Source: Mytilus trossulus
Lineage: Eukaryota > Mollusca > Bivalvia > Mytilida > Mytilidae
Length of the DNA stretch: 64,000 nt
Direction: 5' to 3'
Assembly: GCF_036588685.1 (NCBI RefSeq)
Contig: NC_086374.1
Location: 65,718,457 to 65,782,456 of the forward strand
The translations under genes were made by a program, and so were the position numbers. The number at the start of each line of letters is the position of its first letter. Position 1 is the first letter of the stretch. The notes under the pieces were generated by a model. It saw nothing but the letters and a program-made list of their open reading frames with translations. It made no database searches and was not told the origin of the DNA. Below, one piece after another: positions 55,282 to 64,000 of this stretch.

Positions 55282-58080
55282 ATGTTGCGAAGTAAAACAG
55301 GAAAATTTCAATCGAAAAAGTCATTTGTTAAGCAATTCAAAGCTCAAGAGTCCAGAAGAAATATATTAGTAAGTCATCCTGTTGATGAGCCCATTACAGA
55401 AGATCACAACTACGTGCATGCCAACACTTATCCAGTTTTCTCAGACTCAGATCTTGAACTTGGTGCAAGCTGTACCATTGACCCATCTCTTAATAATGAC
55501 TGGAAGACAGGTAGACGGGTAGTCGAGCTTCAAGCCTTAGCCCAACAGATGTTTTGCACCTCGTGTGATGCTCGACTACACCTGGCCGACATCGAGAGCG
55601 AGAGACGATATGGTTTAGGCAGCATACTTTGTATAAGGTGTCAGAACAGTGTGTGCAGTTCATTAAACGACGTTAAAACAGGAAAGAGAAACAACGGAAC
55701 ATTTGACATCAATTCAAAATTAGCACTAGGTAATTACAATGTTTTTTGTACATACATTTAAATATTATAGAAAAAAAATGAAAGGGAACAACTATGTAAT
55801 CTACAAATGTATGGATGGGGTGGGCAGGGATTTAACTGAAGACTGGCAGCTGTAGCCCACAGCTTAAATTGTGTATGCCAAATATATATTCCTATATAAG
55901 AAAAGGAATCTTGGTCCATTCTGAATTTCTCACTGATTTACATTCACCCTAGTACCTGTTCGCCCTGATTATTAACTGATACCTGTTTGCTCAGGATACA
56001 TTCGCCCTGTCTTATTATTTTTTATGCCCCACCTACGATAGAAGAGGGGCATTATGCTTTCTGGTCTGTGCATCCGTTCGTCCATCCGTCATCCGTCTGT
56101 TCGTTCATCCGTCTGTCCCACTTCAGGTTAAAGTTTTTGGTCAAGGTACATGTATATATAGTTTTTGATGAAGTTGAAGTCCAATCAACTTGAAACTTAG
56201 TATACATGATCTTTCTAATTTAAATGCCAAGTTAGAGTTTTTACCCCAATTTTTCGATTCACAATCACTGAACATAGAAAATGACAGTGCAAATTTCAGG
56301 TTAAAGTTTTTGGTCAAGGTAGTTTTTGATAAAGTAGAAGTCCAATCAACTTGAAACTTAGTATACATGTTCCCTTTGATAAGATCAAACTAATTTTAAT
56401 GCCAAATTAGAGAATTTATTTCAATTTCACGGTCCACTAAACATAGAAAATGGTAGTGCGAGTAGGGCATCCGTGTACTGTGGACACATTCTTGTTTTTA
56501 ACTGTTGTCTAGTTGTGAGACTACTACAGTAGGAGTCTCAGTCTAGTTGCATGATTTTAAGTATTTAAACCAAAAAAAAACTATGTTAAAATTTGTTGAA
56601 AAATTGACAGAATATTTATAGTAGTCTCATAGTATAATAATAAATGAACTTGTAAATCCGTTTCGTGGTTTACATTTCGTACATCATTGTTTTCATTAAT
56701 TTAAAGCTGAATATTTTATCAAAACAAAACAAAACATTTGTTTTTATTATTAATCCATCAACTGAAAAGACAAGGATCACAATAATCAGTGGTCCAAATT
56801 ATTGAGGATTTACTAATTCCTCAATAATTCGGACCACTGAATTTACTGATCCTAAACAAGCAATTAAAAGACTGAATCTGTCTGAATAAGTTTATTTAAC
56901 TTCAATGCCCTGAATATTATATTTATTTTAGTAGGGCAATGGACACTATGGAAGAATAATCCCAGGGTGAACATGTTATTAGGGCGAACGGACCCAATAC
57001 CCAAGAAAACTGAAATTTAAGAAACCCACATCAAATTTTAGGGGCCATTGGCGTGTGGGCTCCTGCTAATTTCAAACCCTGGGTGGGGGTATTACAATCA
57101 CTCTGATTTCAATAGGAAGAAATCAATTATTTTACACTGTTTTGTTATTTTTAAACCATTTAAAAAAATAATTCCCTCCCTCTTTTCCCCTTACAACTGC
57201 ATTTCAGCGATTGTCTGAAGTCCAATGCCTGTTTTGCAAGACAAGCTGATGCAGTGGGAAGATTTACATAGATATTAATTTGATATTTGGTATAGATTTA
57301 TCATGACCTGTTAAAGTTTGAATCCAATACAAAGGTTAAAGATTAAATTTTGCTGCTTTATAAATTATTATTTTCTCATTTCCTGTCTACATTAGAATGA
57401 TTTATATTAGGCAAAAGAAAAGTATATTACCATGATGACGGATGTAAATTTTATGCCCATCAAATTTCGCCCTAAGATGAGATTTTACATTATTGGAAAA
57501 AAGTGGTGTTGGATCAGGCAGTCCCTAATTTGATTTCTTCCTTATGTAGTTAAAAAGGGATTAAAGTTTAAGTGACTTATTATAAAGCTCAATGACTAAA
57601 ATTTCGTTCATCCAATATAATATATCTTTATTTACCAAAGTCATAACAACTATAGGCATACAACATATAAACTACACAAGTATACATAGATAGCAGAATT
57701 TTTGTGCACGAAATATAAATTTACCCAAATTACATAATTCTTTCAGATTATTAGAACTCATTAATTGTATATATTTATACATTTTCAACTTTTCCTTCAG
57801 CTTGCATGAAAAATTAATACGGAATAAATATGTCAATTTGACAATCATGATTTTAATAATGAATTGATATTTCATTTCAGTGTTGGTGCATTTAATGTGA
57901 TAAAAATGTGACTTTTCTTGGAAGCGATTGTTCTTTAAACTAATATGTATGCAAAATATTGTAGCCATGGTACACACAGGAATGGGCCCAGTACAGATTA
58001 ACAACTTCCTTGCAACTTTAAATTTACCACCAGTTGTGCCGTCCACTCTTAAGAGAAGGGAACAAAAAATTGATACAATT
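55282..58080 (+). CDS. Mutator-like transposase-domain family protein, first two exons only (partial)
   Basis: Exon 1 is 55282-55729 (149 codons plus one base); exon 2 is 57965-about 58080, phase 1 junction GT-AG. A variable N-terminus of about 70 residues leads into WKTGRRVVELQALAQQ, then a four-cysteine CTSC...CIRC segment (likely zinc-binding), YGLGSILC, VKTGKRNNGTFDINSKLAL. Exon 2 then gives AMVHTGMGPVQINNFLATLN and PSTLKRREQKID. This order matches the metazoan family annotated as Mutator-like transposase domain, in which WK-x-GRR, the cysteine pair, NSKLA and the (M)IHAG(I/M)G segment are hallmarks. That is knowledge of the family, not a search result. The DDE catalytic part is not found in the window. 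The copy may be truncated, may have distant exons, or may be a host gene derived from a transposase. The end of exon 2 is uncertain: the frame stays open to about 58211. Confidence 0.7.
56021..56500 (+). mobile_element. T3 element with two core units, in the intron of the Mutator-like gene
   Basis: Left hairpin ATGCCCC...GGGGCAT (56024-56052), then a TCCGTTCGTCCATCCGTC tract. Two core units follow, each starting AGGTTAAAGTTTTTGGTCAA (about 56126 and 56298). The right end is GTGTACTGTGGACAC then CTTGTTTTT. The single-core copy at 7571-7846 matches it throughout. Confidence 0.85.
56774..56852. repeat. Hairpin with 23-bp arms
   Basis: The left arm 56786-56808 (TCAGTGGTCC and on to TTGAGGA) and the right arm 56818-56840 are reverse complements with one mismatch, around a 9-base loop TTTACTAAT. 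Weaker pairing (GGATCA with TGATCC) extends the symmetry outwards. It is probably the core of a small foldback element. No terminator function is implied in a Pol II intron. Confidence 0.85.
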
Positions 58081-58127
58081 GTAATGGATTGGGTGCAATT
58101 GAAGATGTTGGTAGTTTTGGACAAGCT

Positions 58128-58150
58128 TATATATATATATATATATATAT
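58128..58150. repeat. (TA)n microsatellite
   Basis: An uninterrupted run of alternating T and A following CAAGC, right behind the open part of exon 2 of the Mutator-like gene. Another shorter (TA)n run is at about 12588-12604. Confidence 0.9.
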
Positions 58151-60981
58151 CCTATTGTTATTTTTCTAAATTTACATTGTTAATGTTACGAACATTTATT
58201 TTCAAAAGATAAAGAAATAATTATTCTTCAGTTTCATTGTTCTTCTTTGAGAATATAAGTGTTGTATTGATCATTCAACTGAAGGTGAAGGTCATAGTGC
58301 TACGTTTGATGAAAAGATCCCCAAAACACTTTATACTTCTGAAAGTTGGACAATTTTTCATTTTATAAAATTTCATCTAAACTTGCATAAATACTGTAAT
58401 CACTGAACAACAAAATAACCAACATACTATACCAGGGAGCAGATGTGAAAAAAGACATCTATATACAAATGTTCATGCCAATCACACAAACACACCACAA
58501 ATCACATAATGGGGTATACAAAACAGATATCCAGAAGTGAACTTTATTGAACTAATTTTAATTTATTAAATTAAAAGTAAGATTTTCATATTACAGGTCT
58601 ACATGACCACATTAGTTATTTCATATAATAACAATACATATACAGCTGCTTTGTGTTGTCTGTCAATCTTCTGTTTCGTCTATCTTCATGTATAGAAGCA
58701 TGCATATAGATATAGAAAGATGTGGCGTGAGTGCCAATTTTCAGATTTGCAGTGACATCACACCATGTAACTGACCAATCAATGATTAGCATAAATTGTG
58801 TTACGTTAACAATGTTGAGAGGTGATGCCAATAAGAATCCTCTAGATTTTCCAGACTTCAATGCAAATTAATACAATTGATATCTATCAATACCTGTTGA
58901 ATATAGTAATTTTACTCTTGAAATATAATTGTTAAAGACACTATATAATATCTCAATTTTGATTTTTAACAAACTTTATCCTCTGGTTACAAAATAATTG
59001 GCCATGCAATATAAATAATCAAGTATCACCTTCAAATAGATGAAAAATCTAGAGGATTCCTGTTGGCATCACCCCCTGAAAATTTTAAATGCCAGGATGT
59101 CCGGATCTGGACAACACTCTTTCCAAATAACAATTTATAAAAATAAACCATTATAGGTCAATGTACGGCCTTCAACACGGAACCTTGATTCACACCGAAC
59201 AACAAGTTATCAAGGGCCCAAAAATTACTAGTGTAAACGAAACCATTCAAACAGGAAAAGCGGTCTAATCTATATCAAAAACGAGAAACATGTATGAATT
59301 ACATAAACAAACGACAACTACTGTACATGTTTGTTATACAAAAAAGACTCCAAATCTGAACATTATAAGTGTAACAATTGGACAAATCATACCAGAAATC
59401 TATCTTTTTTCATGCAGGACTTTTTTTCTGCTTATTCATAAATATTTGTATAATATTTGTTTATGTCTAGATTGAAATGAATGGAATAAACACTGCTGCT
59501 GTACATGACTTTCAAATTCACAACTTATGTCTTTTCATCCAATTGCTGCATACAAACAATTCACCAAACATTTGAGGCCCCCATTGGATAATAAAGAAGT
59601 ATGTGTTACTCTCAATGGCAATCATAATATTATTCTATGAATTAAAATATAACATTAGAAGCATGGAAAGCTTTTTTGTTTCCTTCAAAATCAGATACTT
59701 GTATATGTAAAACAAAGTTTGACCAAAGATAAATAACTCCCCTACTGGAAGATAGATGTGAGCATAAAAGGTAAGTTAATCACGGTTTGCTCTCAATGGT
59801 TACAAGGCAAAATGATTCTTAAAAGAAAGTAGTGGCACGTCCAGAAATTTGCAAAAGCTGGGGCCTACTGACTGCCTTAGAGGGAACTCGCTCTGGTCAT
59901 GCTTTATTGATTCCCTATACATTCAACCCTTTTTCCCCTGAGAAAAGGGAGAGGGGCTAGGTGCCCCTCTAAATCCACCTCTTCTAAAGCTATCTTACAA
60001 GACTTAAAGTCTTTGACCATGAAATCTTCTTTGAAGATCCACAAAAAAGCTACTTTTGCATTTTACCGAGATGACATGATGAAGATATAACGCCCATTTC
60101 TGAGAAAACGAGTTCGGTGACATATCAATTTTATTAGATCATCAAACTGAAAATACTAAAATCTCTATGTCCTCAATTTTTTTCAAAAACGGTGGAACCG
60201 GAAATAGGATTTTTTTCTGCTTTTTGTTGCCATGGCAACGGTTTTATTTTTACCAAAAAAAATATTTTTTTGATTTTTAGTACTTTTTTATGAACTTTTG
60301 ATTTGAAATTTGTTATAAATAAAGGGACAACAATAGTTTAAACATGTTTTATTCAGTTTTATTTGCCTATCGTCACTTGCATACATTATTGAATCAGTAG
60401 AGTGCAAAAAAATGTTCCCCTGAAAAACGCCAAAAACCGAACTTTTGAGCTTTTCGTACAAAAAAACGGGACGGGCGATATTTGATTTTTTTTCATTAAA
60501 TTATCCGGTACTCCTACCTGAACAAAATGATGTATCATATTGGTATATTACCACTAAGGAAAAAATCCACGTATCATGCAAACCTTACCTTAAGATTGCA
60601 AACGTTCTTGAGATATTCTTCTACAAGCGTGTGCATATATATAGATATTTTAAATGATTTTTTACTACATGTATATACATATAATAAAACATTTTCATAT
60701 TATTAATTTAACTTCTTTAAAGAGTATTTGATGAGTAATAATTGAAGAAATATATTTATAACAAGCGATAAGGAATTTTAGTTTGCACTTGATGTTGTCT
60801 ATGTATTCATCATGTTTATATATATAAATCGGTTAAAAACCGAAAACGAATATTACGTAATGGAAATCTAGGCGATATCAATACACCTGAATTCCCTCAC
60901 GTTCATCCGCTGTAAAAACAAAAACCTATTGCATGTTACCCTAGTCGTTTGGTTTAAAATGCACTGAGTTTATTTATTCCA
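58151..60981. other. Gene-free stretch with a few repeat pieces
   Basis: It holds an inverted pair of about 35 bp sharing GAATCCTCTAGATTTT (about 58820 and, reversed, about 59050) and a reversed R2 copy at 59140-59340. The segment 59850-60660 is AT-rich with poly-T runs. No continuation of the Mutator-like gene could be recognised. Confidence 0.45.
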
Positions 60982-61086
60982 GATTCCAAGAATTCTGTCA
61001 AGGTAGATGGTGACGAGACGACTATTAAGGATAACAATATAGTGTCCGAAAAGATTGTAGAGTTGGGAATTTATGAGCAAAAATAG
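60982..61086 (+). CDS. Possible orphan terminal exon
   Basis: After a fair acceptor (TTATTTATTCCAG), a frame entered in phase 1 stays open for 34 codons to TAG. It encodes a hydrophilic stretch with SKNSVKVDGDETTIK and IVELGIYEQK, of ordinary protein-like composition. No upstream exon in the window has been shown to join it. It might be the end of the Mutator-like locus or of an unseen gene; equally it may be chance. Confidence 0.25.
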   Translation, partial: DSKNSVKVDGDETTIKDNNIVSEKIVELGIYEQK

Positions 61087-61129
61087 GAAATGAACATAAC
61101 ATAATTCTACTGGCATCTTGACTTTTTGG

Positions 61130-61450
61130 GAATGACAACTTGGCTTTTATAACTCGCAACTCGCTTTAAATTTCTCTTATCTAAGATCATCCCCTTATAT
61201 GATCAAATTGTCTTCTTATCCACTTATATCTACTTCTTCAGGCCCCGTTGTATTACAACTCAGTCGTATCTTTCCGCAAGACGACTTTTGCACTTCGCTT
61301 CTTCGACCTTAGCTCACACTAAGTGCGACGTCGATTTTGTAACTTTCAAATCGACTGCTGATTCCGGACCTTGATCGGCTTTTTAAACTCTCAGATCGAG
61401 TCGTGTAACTAGCAACTCGGCTTTCTTAGCTGGCATCTCGACTTTGTTTT
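61130..61450 (-). repeat. Degenerate relic of the 21-bp minisatellite
   Basis: Scattered words such as TATAACTCGCAACTCGCTTT, GTAACTAGCAACTCGGCTTT and AGCTGGCATCTCGACTTTG are diverged forms of the unit in arrays A and B, in the orientation of array B. Spacing is close to multiples of 21 in places but broken by insertions. Confidence 0.6.
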
Positions 61451-61974
61451 AGCTCGCAATTTGATATACTCTACTCAAGTCTTATCTCACACTGTACGTT
61501 CCTAAGATACATATGTATAATCACGAGTCCATAGAATGTAAAATTCACCACGTCCATGACATGATTATTAGGACAGTAACAGTCATCCATAATCGGGTAT
61601 TAAGAAATGCTCATAGATGTGCCCTATCAGCTGCCTATACTTTTTAGACTTTTTTCCGGACTTGAAAACATGGCCTTTCAAATGATCATGTTTGCAGGCC
61701 CAAAGATATTCACATCGAACTAGACTAAGTTCTTATAAATATTATGAAGCAATACAACTTACCTAAGTAATCTTTTCACGCACACTTGTCTTGGCTATCT
61801 ATATAAAAGGGTGTATGTATTGAAGTTTATATATGGGTGACAACAGCGACATAAACAGATAATATAATATTTTTAATCTACCTATACATTTATTCGACCA
61901 TATACCCTAGAAAATAAATTGACTTGTAGTCACAAAAAAGACATTTTTTTAAAAAAATAATGTGAATTCAGTTT

Positions 61975-62625
61975 TATTTCATGCTTGTTATTATTTACAG
62001 AATATCGTAAATTGTAATTTGACAAATATAAACACTTTTGTAAAATTAAACTTTTCAAATGTAGAGTATCTCAATTCAAATAAAAGTGACTAAAATTTAT
62101 TTTGTCATTCTAAGGTTTTTATATTTGCATCATAAAGCAAGACATAAGAGTCACATTTTGTTATAGATCATTAAAACGCAAAACAATGTCACTTTTTTCG
62201 TTTCTAGTTTATTACCTAGTAAACTATAATTTGACAAATAGAAACAATTTTGTAATTCAATATAAAAGATAAAACTATTCAAAGTAAAATATTTAAAATT
62301 CACATAAAAGTGACAAAAATTCTAATGTTTGTCTATTTGCATTATAATACACAACACATGAGTGACATTTTGTTCTAGATGCATTAAAATGCAAAACAAT
62401 GTCGTTTTTTTTCGTTTCTAGTTTGTTACTAGTGAATGATAATTTGACAATTACCATTAATTTTGTATTATAGATAAAACTATTCACATGTAAAGTAGTT
62501 AAAATTTGCGTAAAGGTGACAAAAAATAAATTTGTCATTCTAAGGTTTATCTATTTGCATCATAATGCAAGATAATAGAGTGACATTTTTTTTCAAGATG
62601 CATTAAAATGCAAAACTATGTTAAT
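61975..62625. repeat. About 216-bp tandem repeat, three units
   Basis: The landmark TTGTCATTCTAAGG or its variant lies at about 62101, 62318 and 62533. Between them GCAAAACAATGTC, TTTCGTTTCTAGTTT and AATTTGACAA recur in the same order. A partial unit begins at about 61975. The sequence is very AT-rich and non-coding, with substantial divergence between units. Confidence 0.85.
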
Positions 62626-62819
62626 GTTCTCGTGAGTGGTGAGGTATGTGCAAGACCGTTAAGCATTTCATAAAAAGCTATAATTGTCATTTCTCCTCTT
62701 AACTGTTTTTAAAGTTTTTTTGTCGATAAATAGTCTTCTTGTCGCTTTTTCCCTCTAAACTCATATTTCTTGTCGCTTCTTGTCGCTAAATTATGGGTCT
62801 TGTCGCTTCTTGAAGAATT

Positions 62820-63055
62820 TTGTTCAGATAAAAGTATATAATTAGTGATACCCACATCTTTATATGAAGCATGGACTTATAAGATGTATCGTGGCATATG
62901 TACATAGACATAGTGGTACAAGGTCATGTTTTCCTCAGCTCTGACTGTGTATAACGTGTCTTTTCACTAAATCTTTTCGGTGAAAAGCTCATTAGAGCTT
63001 ATTTTTGTATTGTTTGTCAATATGCCGAATCCAAATAAAGTTTTACTTACTTACT
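62820..63055 (+). mobile_element. Non-LTR retrotransposon 3' end with (ACTT)n tail
   Basis: The block includes CTCAGCTCTGACTGTGTATA, TTTCGGTGAAAAGC, then GCCGAATCCAAATAAAG, and stops in ACTTACTTACTTA. A constant 3' end with a short simple-repeat tail is typical of LINE insertions lacking poly(A). I recognise the wording as a repeat common in mussels. The coding part is missing. Confidence 0.65.
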
Positions 63056-63122
63056 TAATCTATTGAATGTTGGATGTGTACTGATTGATAATTAAGACGT
63101 CTAGATGCATGATTTTTTTTTA

Positions 63123-63890
63123 TAGGTGCTAGATCAGAATTAGGTAGATTTACTTTGGACTCCTATATAAAAACTCAAACACTCATTTATTTTTATAGAA
63201 TAAATTGTAATGATGTTAATCCCCTGGTTAAAGAATCTCTACAAACAAACATAAATTTACATTCAGAAGGAATTTATTCTTGGTACTCATTTGCAGATAA
63301 TTTTTTTAAAGAAATGAAAATAAACCCAGAAAATTACTCTAATAATAATGTACCTTTTAAACAATAGAAAAACATGTTAAAATGTAATATAAAAAAGTAT
63401 GTTTCAGAGGAATATGAAAAAAAATATACTTTAATTGAACTTTCAAAAATGGATTCCTCATCCAAACTTTGTCTTTAAGGGAAATTAAAAAAATAATTGT
63501 CAGTCTGAGGAATATTTAAATTGCAATAATTTTATACATATGCAGTTACTCTCAAAATTTAGACTAAGTGATTATTCCCTAGGCATTGAATTAGGAAGGT
63601 ACAGAAACATTCCAAGAACACAAAGATTATGTAACAAATGTGAAGTCCTAGATGATGAATTTCATTTCTTTTTGTATTGTGAAATTAACATATATTTGCG
63701 TTCTAATCTTTTTGCTTATCTAAAAGACTATGCACCATTATTTCAACATATTGATGCATTCAATAAACTTAAACACATTCTAAACCCCATCCCCGAACTT
63801 GTTTGTCATATTGGAGTCTTTAGAACTAAGGGAGTCAGACCCGTGTCAGCCAAGGTTATGAGGGTGTGTTTTACATACATTTATAATTGA
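63123..63890 (+). pseudogene. LINE reverse transcriptase C-terminal remnant
   Basis: Two open pieces on the plus strand, 63123-63367 (GARSELGRFTLDSYIKTQTL, NPLVKESLQTN, GIYSWYSFADNFF) and 63540-63890 (LSKFRLSDYSLGIELGRYRN, RTQRLCNKCEV), are separated by a frame-disrupted segment that still reads as the same protein. The C-terminus has a C-x2-C-x7-H-x4-C zinc-type pattern (CNKCEVLDDEFHFFLYC), common at the end of such RT proteins. Relatives of the first piece occur in the LINE remnant at 11.8-13.2 kb. The RT core is absent. Confidence 0.8.
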
Positions 63891-63894
63891 ACTC

Positions 63895-63985
63895 AAATGT
63901 TCTATTATTCCATATATTGTATTGTATTATTTTGTATTTTATTGTATTACATTGTATTTCATTGTATTGCATTGCATATTATAAA
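63895..63985 (+). repeat. ATTGTATT-type simple repeat tail
   Basis: Imperfect repeats of ATTGTATTAC/ATTGTATTTC directly after the RT remnant, consistent with a 3' tail of that LINE. Confidence 0.7.
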
Positions 63986-64000
63986 ATCAAAGTACTGAAG

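Noticed and set aside
58616-58861. Minus-strand ORF of 81 codons
   Set aside because: Overlaps an inverted repeat pair, no splice signals and no family resemblance.
1-64000. CRISPR array, bacterial operons, integrons or phage
   Set aside because: Tandem repeats here lack unique spacers, and the genes have GT-AG introns; the DNA is clearly eukaryotic.

Overview
The window looks like nuclear DNA of a marine bivalve, most likely a mussel (Mytilus-like). It is AT-rich, has short exons separated by long introns with GT-AG ends, and is packed with dispersed repeats that I recognise as typical of mussel genomes. This assignment rests on family recognition, not on a search. There are no operons, no CRISPR array and no convincing functional tRNA or rRNA gene.

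Five protein-coding loci can be built by joining exons in phase. (1) Minus strand, 3153-17944: a complete nine-exon phytanoyl-CoA-dioxygenase-family (PhyH) gene of 367 codons, with the Fe(II) triad and the 2-oxoglutarate arginine in place. (2) Plus strand, 22167-about 35328: a secreted protein with a signal peptide and three diverged modules sharing a (Y/M)GG-x-(V/I)-Y-x-(Y/F) core, eight well supported exons and a tentative ninth. I cannot name this family. (3) Plus strand, 38763-42311: a small secreted protein of 111 codons, four exons, with two cysteine pairs. (4) Minus strand, 49358-54568: a complete four-exon Cupin_5 (DUF985) gene of 170 codons. (5) Plus strand, 55282-about 58080: the first two exons of a protein related to the Mutator-like transposase-domain family, divergent from the cupin gene.

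The rest is mobile or repetitive DNA. Reverse-transcriptase remnants lie at 11.8-13.2, 27.3-31.3, 43.5-45.2 and 63.1-63.9 kb. Non-autonomous DNA elements with inverted ends lie at 4.6, 13.3, 36.5, 42.0 and 48.0 kb. Three families share one architecture (terminal hairpins, a microsatellite and a tandem core): 37.7 and 50.9 kb; 43.6 kb; 7.6 and 56.0 kb. A tRNA-derived SINE lies at 23.1 kb. Tandem arrays have periods of 21, 27, 30, 32, 120, 147, 153, 216 and 497 bp.

The observations I rate most interesting are: two 21-bp minisatellite arrays in opposite orientation within one PhyH intron, so that the primary transcript could fold into long dsRNA; a (CCG)n element with a 147-bp core repeat whose insertion boundaries can be read against an uninterrupted copy of its target in the same window; the recurring hairpin-microsatellite-core architecture; and the two unrecognised secreted proteins.
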